A stretch of 32,230 nt of DNA from Peptacetobacter sp900539645 (GCF_047807365.1 NZ_JBLOUI010000028.1:1-32230); one strand, 5' to 3'; counted from the first letter of the stretch, positions 1 to 9,477 are shown. Notes: generated by a model not told the origin, from the letters alone. A program made the numbers and translations.

Positions 1-97
<97 letters not shown>

Positions 98-235
98 TAA
101 TCTTTTTTTATTTGTAGAAAATAAAAAATAGTATTTTTATAAGATTGTTAATAAAATATTATATGTTTATTGATACTATGTAAAAATATAATATTAAAAC
201 GATAAAAAGCTTATATATTAAAATGATTAATAATC

Positions 236-269
236 ATAACTCTCCAATTAAGGAGAGTTATTTTTTTTT
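236..269 (+). terminator. Intrinsic terminator after 5S rRNA
   Basis: A perfect 10-bp stem (236-245 pairs with 252-261) with a 6-nt loop is followed by a T run to 269. It lies about 140 nt past the 5S gene and probably ends the rRNA operon. Confidence 0.85.
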
Positions 270-333
270 GAAAATTTCAAAAAAATCACTTATTTATTAA
301 TAAATTTAAAAATAAAAGTAAAAAGCCGTTTAA

Positions 334-360
334 TTAGTGTTATAATAAACAAGACACTAA
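334..360. promoter_or_regulatory. Inverted repeat enclosing a -10-like box upstream of pyc
   Basis: TTAGTGT (334-340) and ACACTAA (354-360) are perfect 7-nt inverted arms. They flank a TATAAT at 341-346, which would be the -10 element. This geometry suits a repressor operator placed over a promoter. The half-sites do not match the TTAACC-type biotin repressor box, and I do not recognise the regulator. Confidence 0.4.
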
Positions 361-538
361 AAAAAATACTATTTACTTTATTTTTGAAAATAAAAATGAT
401 ATTATTATAGGAAAGTGGGAAAATAATTCTTTATAAAAGAAGATATTTACCTTAGATTTATATAGTGGAGTCTAATATTTTTAGATAAGGTTAAAAGTGA
501 TATTATCAATATAAGAATAAATAAGGAGGAATAATCTG

Positions 539-3500
539 ATGACTAAAAAGTTTAATAAAATACTTGTAGCTAACAGAGGCGAAATAGCTATAAGAATATT
601 TAGAGCATGTTCAGAACTTGGAATAAAAAGTGTAGGTATATATAGTAAAGAAGATAAATATGGATTATTCAGAACTAAAGCTGACGAATCTTACTTAATA
701 GGAGAAGGAAAAGGTCCTATAGATGCATATCTTGATATGGATGGAATAATAGCTCTTGCTAAAAGAAAAAAAGTAGACGCTATACATCCTGGATACGGAT
801 TCTTAGCTGAAAATGCAGAATTTGCTAGAAAATGTGAAGAAAATGGAATAACATTCATAGGTCCATCTTCAGAAGTAATGGATCTTATGGGAGATAAAAT
901 AAACTCTAAAAAAATAGCTCATGAGGTAAATGTACAGACTATACCTGGTGTAGAAAAAGCTATAAAATCTACAGCTGAAGCTAAAGAAGTTGCAGCTCAG
1001 ATAGGTTATCCAGTAATGATAAAAGCTTCTAACGGTGGTGGAGGAAGAGGTATGAGAATAGTTCACCATGAAGAAGACTTAGAATTAGAATATGAAACAG
1101 CTTGTAGTGAATCAAGAAAAGCATTTGGAGAAGACATAATATTCATAGAAAAATATATAGAAGATCCAAAACATATAGAAGTACAGATATTAGGTGACCA
1201 GTATGGAAACTTAGTACATCTTTATGAAAGAGACTGCTCTGTACAGAGAAGACATCAGAAAATAATAGAATACGCACCAGCATTCTCTTTAAGTGAAAAA
1301 ACTAGACAGGAAATATGTGCTGATGCTGTAAAACTTGCTAAACATGTTGGATACTCAAGTGCTGGTACATTAGAATTCCTTGTTGATAAACACGGAAACC
1401 ACTACTTCATAGAAATGAACACAAGAATACAGGTTGAACATACTGTATCTGAAATGGTAACAGGAATAGACATAGTTCAGAGCCAGATACTAGTTGCAGA
1501 AGGATACTCTTTAGATAGCCCTGAAATAGACATAAAATCTCAGGATGACGTACAGCTTAGAGGATACTCTATACAGTGCCGTGTTACTACTGAAGATCCT
1601 AAAAACAACTTCATGCCTGACACAGGAAAAATACAGGTATACAGAACTGGTTCAGGATTTGGTATAAGACTTGACGGTGGAAATGGATTTACAGGTGCAA
1701 ACATAAGCCCATACTACGATAGCTTACTTGTTAAAACAATTTCTTACGATAGAACATTCAAAGGAGCTATAAACAAAACTCTAAGATCTATAAAAGAAAT
1801 GAGAGTTAGAGGGGTTAAAACAAATGTAGGATTCCTTGTAAACGTACTTAACAACCCTCAGTTTGAAAAAGGTCTATGTTCAACTAAATTTATAGATGAA
1901 AACCCAGAACTATTTGACATACAGGAAAGTAAAGACAGAGGAACTAAACTATTACAGTACATAGGAAACGTAATAGTAAACGAAAATAAATGTGCAGAAA
2001 AACCAAGATTTGATGCATTACACGAACCAGACTTATCAAGAGAAGTACCTATAATAGAAGGAAGTAAAGCTAAATTTGAAAGACTTGGTAAAAAAGCATA
2101 CATAGAAGGAATAGCAAACGATAAAAAAGTATTACTAACTGATACAACTATGCGTGATGCCCATCAGTCATTATTAGCTACTAGATTTAGAACTAATGAC
2201 TTCCTAAACGTAGCAGAAGCAACTGATAAATATCAGAAAGACTTATTCTCACTTGAAATGTGGGGTGGAGCTACATACGACGTTGCATACAGATTCCTAA
2301 AAGAATCTCCATGGAAAAGACTTCAGAAATTAAGAGAAGCTATACCAGACATAAACTTCCAGATGTTACTAAGAGCTTCTAACGCAGTTGGATATAAAAA
2401 CTATCCAGACAACGTAATAGAAGAATTCATAAAAGCATCTGCAAGAGAAGGAATAGACGTATTTAGAATATTCGACTCACTAAACTGGGTAGAAAACATG
2501 AAACCATCTATAACTACAGCTCTAGAAACTGGAAAAATAGTAGAAGGTACAATGTGTTACACAGGAGACATATTAGATAAGAGCAAATCTAAATACAACC
2601 TAGAATACTACATAAAAATGGCTAAAGAATTAGAAGCATTAGGTTCTGACATAATAGCAATAAAAGACATGTCAGGTCTATTAAAACCTTATGCTGCATA
2701 TACTCTTGTAAAAGAACTTAAAAAAGAAATAAAAGCTCCTATACACCTACATACTCACGACACAAGTGGAAATGGTGTTGCACTATGCTTAATGGCAGCA
2801 GAAGCAGGAGTAGACATAATAGACTGTGCACTAGAATCAATGGCAGGATTAACAAGTCAGCCTTCACTAAATGCTATAGTTGAAGCATTAAAACACACAG
2901 AAAGAGACACAGGAATAGACTTATACGGATATGATCAGCTTGGAAGATACTACAAAGATTTAAGAAAAGTATACAAAAGATTTGAATCAGACCTTACAAA
3001 CTCTTGTGCAGAAATATACAACTTCGAAATACCAGGTGGACAGTACACTAACTTAAAACCTCAGGCAGACAGCTTAGGACTAGTAGGCAGATTTGATGAA
3101 GTAAAAGAAAACTACAAAGTTGCAAATGAAATAGTTGGTGACATAATAAAAGTTACTCCATCATCAAAAGTAGTTGGGGACTTAGCAATATTCATGTCTA
3201 AAAACAACTTAACAAAAGAAAACATATACGAAGAAGGAAAACACCTTGCATTCCCAGACTCAGTAGTTGACTACTGCAAAGGTATGATAGGACAGCCAGA
3301 AGGTGGAGTACCAAAAGAATTATCAGAGGTAGTACTAAAAGGTGAAGAAGCTATAACTGTAAGACCAGGTTCACTTCTACCAGCAGAAGATTTCGATGCT
3401 ATAAAACAGCACTTAAAAGAAAAATTTGAGCTAAAAGAAGTAACAGACCTTCAGGCGATAAGTTATGCATTATATCCAAAAGTATACGAAGAATACTTAG

Positions 3501-3982
3501 AACATATCAATGAATACAATGAAATATCTAAACTAGAAAGTGACGTATTCTTCTACGGATTAAACAAAAATGAAGAATGTGAAGTTGAAATAGAAGAAGG
3601 TAAAAACTTAACTATAAGACTTACTGACATAGGAGATGTTAAAGATGACGGATTCAGAACTGTTGATTTCGAATTAAATGGAATGATGAGATCTGTTGAA
3701 ATCAAAGATAACAACTTCTCTGGAGCTATAAACCACGTTGAAAAAGCTGACATGGGAGACCCACTTCAGATAGGTGCAAGTATACCAGGTAAAGTGGTTA
3801 AACTTCTTGTAAAAGAAGGAGATGCAGTAACTAAGAACCAACCATTAATAGTAATAGAAGCTATGAAGATGGAAACTAACATAGTTGCTAAGACTGACGG
3901 TGTAATAAAATCTATCAAAGTTGCAGACGGTGACATGGTAGTAGACAAACAGTTACTTATGATAATGAAAGAAGCAGAATAA
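539..3982 (+). CDS. pyc: Pyruvate carboxylase
   Basis: This biotin- and ATP-dependent enzyme carboxylates pyruvate to oxaloacetate in the cytosol, refilling the C4 pool. The 1147 residues are the normal length of the single-chain enzyme. The N-terminal biotin carboxylase half (about 1-455) opens with KILVANRGEIAIRIFRA and carries the ATP-grasp GGGGRGMR loop near residue 166. The carboxyltransferase domain starts near 530 with TDTTMRDAHQSLLATR, whose Asp and His belong to the metal site. The C-terminal biotinyl domain has EAMKMETN, with Lys1110 as the expected biotin carrier. ATG 539 follows AAGGAGGA at 523-530. It stands alone, with a strong terminator after it. Glutamine is almost always CAG and isoleucine ATA, typical of the well-expressed genes here. 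No biotin ligase gene is nearby. Confidence 0.97.
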   Translation: MTKKFNKILVANRGEIAIRIFRACSELGIKSVGIYSKEDKYGLFRTKADESYLIGEGKGPIDAYLDMDGIIALAKRKKVDAIHPGYGFLAENAEFARKCEENGITFIGPSSEVMDLMGDKINSKKIAHEVNVQTIPGVEKAIKSTAEAKEVAAQIGYPVMIKASNGGGGRGMRIVHHEEDLELEYETACSESRKAFGEDIIFIEKYIEDPKHIEVQILGDQYGNLVHLYERDCSVQRRHQKIIEYAPAFSLSEKTRQEICADAVKLAKHVGYSSAGTLEFLVDKHGNHYFIEMNTRIQVEHTVSEMVTGIDIVQSQILVAEGYSLDSPEIDIKSQDDVQLRGYSIQCRVTTEDPKNNFMPDTGKIQVYRTGSGFGIRLDGGNGFTGANISPYYDSLLVKTISYDRTFKGAINKTLRSIKEMRVRGVKTNVGFLVNVLNNPQFEKGLCSTKFIDENPELFDIQESKDRGTKLLQYIGNVIVNENKCAEKPRFDALHEPDLSREVPIIEGSKAKFERLGKKAYIEGIANDKKVLLTDTTMRDAHQSLLATRFRTNDFLNVAEATDKYQKDLFSLEMWGGATYDVAYRFLKESPWKRLQKLREAIPDINFQMLLRASNAVGYKNYPDNVIEEFIKASAREGIDVFRIFDSLNWVENMKPSITTALETGKIVEGTMCYTGDILDKSKSKYNLEYYIKMAKELEALGSDIIAIKDMSGLLKPYAAYTLVKELKKEIKAPIHLHTHDTSGNGVALCLMAAEAGVDIIDCALESMAGLTSQPSLNAIVEALKHTERDTGIDLYGYDQLGRYYKDLRKVYKRFESDLTNSCAEIYNFEIPGGQYTNLKPQADSLGLVGRFDEVKENYKVANEIVGDIIKVTPSSKVVGDLAIFMSKNNLTKENIYEEGKHLAFPDSVVDYCKGMIGQPEGGVPKELSEVVLKGEEAITVRPGSLLPAEDFDAIKQHLKEKFELKEVTDLQAISYALYPKVYEEYLEHINEYNEISKLESDVFFYGLNKNEECEVEIEEGKNLTIRLTDIGDVKDDGFRTVDFELNGMMRSVEIKDNNFSGAINHVEKADMGDPLQIGASIPGKVVKLLVKEGDAVTKNQPLIVIEAMKMETNIVAKTDGVIKSIKVADGDMVVDKQLLMIMKEAE

Positions 3983-4002
3983 TTTAATAAAAATAATAAT
4001 CT

Positions 4003-4043
4003 AGGGGATAAGTTATTAAACTTATTCCCTATTTTTATTTTTT
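4003..4043 (+). terminator. Terminator after pyc
   Basis: An 11-bp stem with one G-U pair (4003-4013 with 4020-4030) is followed by a T-rich tail to about 4043. It ends the pyc transcript. Confidence 0.85.
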
Positions 4044-4117
4044 TAGAATATAATATATATAACATTATCATAGGAAAAATTTAGATAAAAAGATTTTAAA
4101 ACATAATTATTAAAAAG

Positions 4118-4126
4118 TGATATAAT
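4118..4126 (+). promoter_or_regulatory. Extended -10 promoter candidate for the flavodoxin gene
   Basis: TGATATAAT is an exact extended -10 (TGN followed by TATAAT), 40 nt before the start codon. No good -35 box is visible, which extended -10 promoters can do without. The same TGATATAAT occurs at 9407-9415. Confidence 0.4.
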
Positions 4127-4165
4127 TTAGTTGATAAAATTATTTATAGAAAAGAGGAAATAGAT

Positions 4166-4666
4166 ATGAATTATTCAGTTGTTTATGCAACATCTACAGG
4201 AAATACAAAATTATTAGCAGATAATGTGGCAGAAGTACTGGGTTCAGAATGTGTTTATTTTGGACAGCCAGATGAAAAAGCCAAAAAATCAGATGTAATA
4301 TTTATAGGATTTTGGACAGATAAGGGAACTTGTAACGAAGAAATAAAAGACTTTATATCAGAATTAAAAGATAAAAAAGTATTCTTATTTGGCTCAGCTG
4401 GAGCTGGAGATGAAGACTATCTAAACATGGTAATAAACAATGTAAAAAAAGAAATAAATAAAAGCTGTGATGTAATCGGTGAATTTATGTGCCAGGGTAA
4501 AATGCAGCAAGGTGTTAAAGCTAGATATGAAAAAATGTTAGCTGAAAAACCAGGTGACGAACAAATACTAAGTTTAATTAAAAATTTTGAAGAAGCTTTA
4601 AATCACCCTAATGAAGACGATTTAACTAGACTTAAAAATAAAGTAAAAGAAGTAGTTGGGAAATAA
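4166..4666 (+). CDS. bilS: Flavodoxin-family protein, BilS-like
   Basis: A 166-residue flavodoxin-fold protein, cytosolic by sequence. The FMN phosphate loop is YATSTGNTKLLAD (residues about 8-20), matching T/S-x-T-G-N-T. The segment IFIGFWTDKGTCNEEI and the later FMCQGKMQQGVK resemble what I recall of BilS, the small flavodoxin associated with the bilirubin reductase BilR in gut Firmicutes. That assignment rests on memory of family motifs, not on a search. BilR, an old-yellow-enzyme-type reductase, is not in this window, so any role in bile pigment reduction is inference. It would otherwise act as a one- or two-electron FMN carrier. The gene is monocistronic, with AAGAGGA before the ATG and an extended -10 box 40 nt upstream. 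Confidence 0.72.
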   Translation: MNYSVVYATSTGNTKLLADNVAEVLGSECVYFGQPDEKAKKSDVIFIGFWTDKGTCNEEIKDFISELKDKKVFLFGSAGAGDEDYLNMVINNVKKEINKSCDVIGEFMCQGKMQQGVKARYEKMLAEKPGDEQILSLIKNFEEALNHPNEDDLTRLKNKVKEVVGK

Positions 4667-4860
4667 GAAAATTATCATAAAAAGACAAAAAATTAGTTGA
4701 TAAAAATATTTTTCAAAAAAGTTAAAAAATTTTCAAAATAAAAGAGGAAAACGTATTTATATATAGAATTTAATATAGTGTAAAGTTGATTTTCAACTCT
4801 ACTCAAATTGCAAATTATTTTATTAATAAAAAATTACTATTCTCAAAGGTGGGTGTTCAT

Positions 4861-6786
4861 ATGAAAGTATATGATAGCAAAATGATAAGAAATGTAGCAA
4901 TATTAGGTCACAGTGGATGTGGGAAAACAAATCTTATAGAAACAATATCTCACGTAGCAAATGCAAAAAAAATACCTAAACTTACTGCAAAAGCAAATAT
5001 GACTTATAGTATGGGTCTTATTCCAATAGAATACGACGACTATAAATTCAATTTACTGGACACTCCAGGTTATTCTGATTTCAGCGGTGATGTTATATCA
5101 GCTCTAAAAGTATGTGATTTAGCAGTTATAGTAATAGATGCAACAGATCCATTACAGGTAGGAACTGAAAAAGCAATAGAGCTTACTGAAGGAATACCAA
5201 AATTAATGTTTATAAATAAAATAGATAATGAAAAAGCTAGATATAAAGACGTTATAGAAATGCTAAACGGAAAATTCGCTCATAAAATAATAGCTATGAT
5301 AAGCCCAATATACAAAGACAAAAAATTCTGCGGACTACACAATGTTTTTGAAAATGTAGACGACTTAGAAGGCGAATTCAAAGAACAGGCAATAAGCATG
5401 AAAGAAGCTCTTATGGAATTAATAGCTGAAACTGACGACGAAACTTTAGAAAAATACTTCAGCGGAGAAGAATTAACTAAAGAAGAAATACAGAAAGGTA
5501 TAATCATAGGAGTTCATAAAGGTGACATAATACCAGTTATATCTGGATCAACTATAAATAACGTAGGAACAAAAGAAATAATAGACACTATATCAAGTTA
5601 TATAGAACCTACATATCTTGACAATGAAAGTCCATTCAAAGGACAGGTATTCAAAACTGTAGTAGACCCATTCGTAGGAAAAATGTCTTACATAAAAATA
5701 GTTCAGGGTACAGTTAAAAAAGAAACAGAAGTATATAACCTAAACAGAGAAGTAAAAGATAAATTAGCAAATATATACTCTATAAACGGAAGCGAACTTA
5801 TAGAACTTGAATCAGCAAAAGCAGGAGATATAATAATAGTTGCTAAATCTCCAACACTAAAAACAGGAGATACTATATCTACTTGCAAAGATGAAATACC
5901 AGAAGATGAAATAAACTTCCCTAAACCACAGATATACTATGCTGTTAGCCCTAAAAACAAAAACGACGATGAAAAAGTTGGAACAATATTATCAAAACTA
6001 ACAGAAGAAGATCCAACTCTTGATTTCTACAGAAATGCTGAAACAAAACAGGCTCTTCTAGGTGGACAGGGTGAACTTCATCTAAAAACAATAATAAACA
6101 AAATGAAAGACAAATTCGGTACAGAAGTAGAACTTAGCGACCTTAAAGTTGCATATAGAGAAACAATAAAAGGTAAATCAGATGTTCAAGGAAAACATAA
6201 AAAACAGTCTGGTGGACATGGACAGTACGGAGATGTAAAAATCAGATTTGAAAGATGTGAAAATGAATTCGAATTTGATGAAGAAATATTCGGTGGTTCA
6301 GTTCCAAAACAGTACATACCAGCAGTTGAAAAAGGATTAAAAGAAAGTATGGCAAAAGGTATACTAGCTGGATACCCAGTAAGTAACATAAAAGCTACTC
6401 TTTATGATGGTTCTTATCACGATGTTGACTCTTCTGAAATGGCATTCAAAATGGCAGCTTCTATAGCATTCAAAAAAGGTATGGAAGAAGCACAGCCAGT
6501 ACTTCTTGAACCAATCATGAAACTTTCTATAACAATACCAGATGAATACATGGGAGATGTTATGGGAGATATAAACAAGAGAAGAGGTAAAATACTAGGT
6601 ATGGAACCTACTGACAACGGAAAACAGTTATTAATAGCTGAAGCTCCTCAGGCAGAAACATTCAAATATGCAATAGACTTAAGAGCTATGACTCAGGGTA
6701 GAGGATACTTTGAAATGGAATTTGCTAGATATGCAGAAGTTCCTAACCAGATAGCTGAAAAAATAATAGCAGCAGCTAAAAAATAA
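4861..6786 (+). CDS. EF-G-like translational GTPase (EF-G2/FusA2 type)
   Basis: A 641-residue paralogue of elongation factor G. It has the P loop GHSGCGKT (residues 16-23), G3 as DTPGY (67-71), G4 NKID (119-122) and a G5-like SGST. EF-G domains II to V follow, including the KHKKQSGGHGQYGDV region and a C-terminal AMTQGRGYFEMEF motif. Tyr replaces the usual catalytic His of DTPGH, as is usual in the EF-G2 subgroup. Only 45 residues separate the P-loop Lys from Asp67, against about 63 in E. coli EF-G, so switch I is shortened and has no RGITI motif. Thr48 in NMTYSMGLIPI may be the Mg-contacting equivalent. ATG 4861 is chosen because AAAGGTGG precedes it; an in-frame TTG at 4786 lacks a site. 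Its role is uncertain; canonical EF-G is presumably encoded elsewhere. Confidence 0.85.
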   Translation: MKVYDSKMIRNVAILGHSGCGKTNLIETISHVANAKKIPKLTAKANMTYSMGLIPIEYDDYKFNLLDTPGYSDFSGDVISALKVCDLAVIVIDATDPLQVGTEKAIELTEGIPKLMFINKIDNEKARYKDVIEMLNGKFAHKIIAMISPIYKDKKFCGLHNVFENVDDLEGEFKEQAISMKEALMELIAETDDETLEKYFSGEELTKEEIQKGIIIGVHKGDIIPVISGSTINNVGTKEIIDTISSYIEPTYLDNESPFKGQVFKTVVDPFVGKMSYIKIVQGTVKKETEVYNLNREVKDKLANIYSINGSELIELESAKAGDIIIVAKSPTLKTGDTISTCKDEIPEDEINFPKPQIYYAVSPKNKNDDEKVGTILSKLTEEDPTLDFYRNAETKQALLGGQGELHLKTIINKMKDKFGTEVELSDLKVAYRETIKGKSDVQGKHKKQSGGHGQYGDVKIRFERCENEFEFDEEIFGGSVPKQYIPAVEKGLKESMAKGILAGYPVSNIKATLYDGSYHDVDSSEMAFKMAASIAFKKGMEEAQPVLLEPIMKLSITIPDEYMGDVMGDINKRRGKILGMEPTDNGKQLLIAEAPQAETFKYAIDLRAMTQGRGYFEMEFARYAEVPNQIAEKIIAAAKK

Positions 6787-6830
6787 AACTAATTGAACAA
6801 AAAACTTAGAGTTTAACATAATATTTTAAG

Positions 6831-6878
6831 ATATTGTCCTATATATATGATAAAATTATATAGGACAATATTTTTTTG
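6831..6878 (+). terminator. Terminator after the EF-G-like gene
   Basis: A perfect 15-bp stem (6831-6845 with 6857-6871) is followed by a T run. It lies only 27 nt before the radA start codon. Its loop holds TGATAAAAT, which could act as an extended -10 box for radA. Confidence 0.85.
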
Positions 6879-6904
6879 GGGAAATATAGAAAAAGGAATA
6901 GATT

Positions 6905-8284
6905 ATGGCAAAAATAAAAACAAAATACGTATGTCAGTCATGTGGATATGAAAATCCAAAATGGCTAGGAAAATGTCCTGAATGTATGAAATGGAATACA
7001 TTTGTGGAGGAAATAGAAGATAAAAGTTCAAAAAGTAATCACAGAGAAACATTTGTAATAGATAAATCATCACAGAAACCTGTAAACATAAACTCAATAA
7101 CAATAAAACACGAAGAAAGATTCTCTAGTGGAATAAATGAGTTAAACAGAGTATTAGGTGGTGGAATAGTTAGAGGATCACTTGTACTTGTAGGTGGAGA
7201 CCCTGGAATTGGTAAATCTACACTACTTCTACAGGTATCTGAAAGTGTTGCACAGTCAGGCAAAAAAGTTCTGTACATATCTGGAGAAGAATCAGAATCT
7301 CAGATAAAAATGAGAGCCGAAAGATTAAATGCAAAATCAGAAAATCTGTATATAATGGCAGAAAACAACTTAAACATAATAGAACATAACTTAGAAGGAT
7401 TTGACCCTGACCTTATAATACTGGATTCAATTCAGACTGTATTTACACCGGATATAGCTTCGGCGCCGGGAACAGTTAGCCAGATAAAAGAGGGTACCTC
7501 TAGATTTATGAGAATTTCTAAAAAAATGGGAATATCTACATTTGTTGTTGGACACGTTACAAAAGAAGGAGCTTTAGCAGGTCCAAAGATAATGGAGCAC
7601 ATGGTCGATACAGTACTTTACTTTGAAGGTGAGAGATATAACACTTACAGACTTATAAGAGCTGTAAAAAATAGATTTGGTTCTACAAATGAACTAGGTG
7701 TATTTGAAATGAGTGAAAAAGGACTACAAGAGCTTGAAAACCCATCAAAAGCACTTATATCAGAAAAACCAGAAAACGCATCTGGTTCTGTAATAGTATC
7801 GACTGTAGAGGGAACAAGACCGATGTTATTAGAGCTTCAAGCACTTGTATCGCCGACTAGCTTTGGTATACCTAGAAGAACAGCTACAGGAATAGACTTT
7901 AACAGGGTAAATCTACTACTTGCGGTGCTTGAAAAAAGAGCTGGAATGCAGATACAAAATCAAGACGTATATCTAAACATAGTAGGTGGAATAAAGATAA
8001 ATGAGCCGTCTATGGATTTAGGTGTTATACTAGCAGTTGCATCTGGCTTTAGAAACATACCTATAAGCGGAGAAGTTGCTGTTACTGGAGAAGTTGGACT
8101 TACTGGAGAAATAAGGGGTGTAAGCTACATTGAAAAAAGAATATCTGAATGCAGAAAATTAGGCTTCAAAAAAATAATAATTCCAAAGTCTAATTATGAA
8201 GCTGTAAAAGATGTAAAAGGTATAGAAATATGGCCAGTTGAAAATGTAAGACAGGCTATAAATATGGTATTGAGAGGAGAGTAG
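6905..8284 (+). CDS. radA: DNA repair protein RadA
   Basis: A 459-residue RadA (Sms), the RecA-like ATPase that drives branch migration of recombination intermediates and helps process stalled forks. An N-terminal C4 zinc finger has CQSCG and CPEC (residues about 10-30). The RecA-like core has Walker A GGDPGIGKST and the RadA signature KNRFGSTNE. The C-terminal third is a Lon-protease-like domain (from about residue 285, with the VEGTRPMLLELQALV segment). The length is normal. The gene lies just downstream of a strong terminator, and disA begins 8 nt after its stop. The radA-disA pair is common in Firmicutes, where RadA can modulate DisA activity. Confidence 0.97.
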   Translation: MAKIKTKYVCQSCGYENPKWLGKCPECMKWNTFVEEIEDKSSKSNHRETFVIDKSSQKPVNINSITIKHEERFSSGINELNRVLGGGIVRGSLVLVGGDPGIGKSTLLLQVSESVAQSGKKVLYISGEESESQIKMRAERLNAKSENLYIMAENNLNIIEHNLEGFDPDLIILDSIQTVFTPDIASAPGTVSQIKEGTSRFMRISKKMGISTFVVGHVTKEGALAGPKIMEHMVDTVLYFEGERYNTYRLIRAVKNRFGSTNELGVFEMSEKGLQELENPSKALISEKPENASGSVIVSTVEGTRPMLLELQALVSPTSFGIPRRTATGIDFNRVNLLLAVLEKRAGMQIQNQDVYLNIVGGIKINEPSMDLGVILAVASGFRNIPISGEVAVTGEVGLTGEIRGVSYIEKRISECRKLGFKKIIIPKSNYEAVKDVKGIEIWPVENVRQAINMVLRGE

Positions 8285-8291
8285 TTAGTAC

Positions 8292-9362
8292 ATGGATGTA
8301 TATGTAACAGATAAAACGATGAGAAAAGAAGTCCTTAAAATGATATCTCCGGGTACTCCTCTTAGACAGGGACTAGACAATGTCCTAAAGGCTAAAACAG
8401 GAGGACTTATAGTAATAGCAAATGATGAAAGTGTTATGGACTTAGTAGACGGTGGATTTGCTATACACGTTGAATATACTCCGTCATATCTTTATGAACT
8501 TGCAAAGATGGACGGTGCAATAGTGCTAAACTCAGATGTAGATGAGATATTATACGCAAATACGCAGCTAATTCCAGATTATTCTATAAAAACATCAGAA
8601 ACAGGTACTAGACATAGAACAGCTGAGAGGGTTGCAAAACAGACTAAAGCTATTGTAATTGCAATATCACAGAGAAGAAATGTAATATCTGTCTATAAAG
8701 GGGATCAGAAGTATGTAGTTGAAGACATATCAAAAATATTTACTAAGGCAAATCAGGCACTTCAAACTCTTGAAAAATATAAATCTGTATTAGACCAAGC
8801 AGTTGCGAGCTTAAATACATTAGAATTCAATGGTTTTGTAACTATATACGACGTAGCATTGGTATTACAAAAAATTGAAATGGTAATGAGGGTTACTGAC
8901 ATAATAGAAAGTTATTTACTAGAATTAGGAGTTGAAGGTGCACTTATAAAAATGCAGCTTGAAGAACTTATGGGTAGTACAAGAGAAGACCGGGAACTAG
9001 TATTAAAAGACTATGGAACACAGGTAGCTTCTAGTGAATTTAAGGAAAAATTAGCAAACCTTACAGAAGATGAATTACTAGACCTTACAAACATAGCTAG
9101 AATCCTTGGATACACAGGTGTATCAGAAAATATGGATATGCCTATAAAAACAAAAGGTTATAGAGTACTCAATAAGATTCACAGATTACCTAGAACAATA
9201 ATAGAAAACTTAGTCAATTATTTTGATAATTTCCAAGACATACTTACAGCTTCAATAGAAGAACTAGATGAAGTTGAAGGAATTGGAGAAATAAGAGCTA
9301 CTTACATAAGAAATGGGCTTGTAAAAATGAAGCAGCTAGCATTATTAGATAGACATATTTAA
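8292..9362 (+). CDS. disA: DNA integrity scanning diadenylate cyclase DisA
   Basis: A 356-residue enzyme that condenses two ATP to cyclic di-AMP and scans DNA for branched structures. The N-terminal DAC domain carries KMDGAIVL (DGA motif, about residues 74-81) and TGTRHRTAERVA (RHR motif, about 105-116), the catalytic and ATP-binding signatures. A helical linker follows. The C-terminal helix-hairpin-helix domain (about 300-356) has LDEVEGIGEIRATYIRNG for DNA binding. The ribosome binding site GGAGAG lies within the end of radA, so the two genes are probably co-transcribed and coupled. No cyclic di-AMP phosphodiesterase gene is in the window. Confidence 0.97.
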   Translation: MDVYVTDKTMRKEVLKMISPGTPLRQGLDNVLKAKTGGLIVIANDESVMDLVDGGFAIHVEYTPSYLYELAKMDGAIVLNSDVDEILYANTQLIPDYSIKTSETGTRHRTAERVAKQTKAIVIAISQRRNVISVYKGDQKYVVEDISKIFTKANQALQTLEKYKSVLDQAVASLNTLEFNGFVTIYDVALVLQKIEMVMRVTDIIESYLLELGVEGALIKMQLEELMGSTREDRELVLKDYGTQVASSEFKEKLANLTEDELLDLTNIARILGYTGVSENMDMPIKTKGYRVLNKIHRLPRTIIENLVNYFDNFQDILTASIEELDEVEGIGEIRATYIRNGLVKMKQLALLDRHI

Positions 9363-9406
9363 AACCTGAGGAATAGAAATGCAATTATACAATTTATATT
9401 AAAAAA

Positions 9407-9415
9407 TGATATAAT
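9407..9415 (+). promoter_or_regulatory. Extended -10 element in the disA to PIN/TRAM gap
   Basis: TGATATAAT matches the extended -10 consensus exactly, 127 nt before the PIN/TRAM gene. Transcription from here would give a leader containing repeated GGTGAA words at about 9447-9464. Confidence 0.35.
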
Positions 9416-9477
9416 AGACTAAGTTGGGGAAAAATGTGGCAAAATTGGTGAAATTTTGGTGAAGTTTGCTAATTTTG

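Larger units (their letters stand above)
98..538. other. Intergenic region between 5S rRNA and pyc
   Basis: This 440-base AT-rich stretch has no coding signal. It contains the rRNA terminator (236-269) and an inverted repeat around a TATAAT (334-360: TTAGTGT, 13 nt, ACACTAA). A weaker ACCTTA/TAAGGT pair lies at 449-454 and 486-491. The pyc ribosome binding site AAGGAGGA is at 523-530. The promoter of pyc is most likely around 341-346, but no convincing -35 box is visible. Confidence 0.6.

Noticed and set aside
98..235. tRNA genes after the 5S rRNA
   Set aside because: No cloverleaf, TTCGA arm or CCA end is visible in this AT-rich stretch.
334..360. Biotin repressor (BirA) operator upstream of pyc
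   Set aside because: The arms are TTAGTGT/ACACTAA, without the TTAACC-type core expected for BirA sites.
4786..4860. TTG-initiated 25-residue extension of the EF-G-like protein
   Set aside because: No ribosome binding site before 4786, while ATG 4861 has AAAGGTGG and gives the family's usual start before the P loop.
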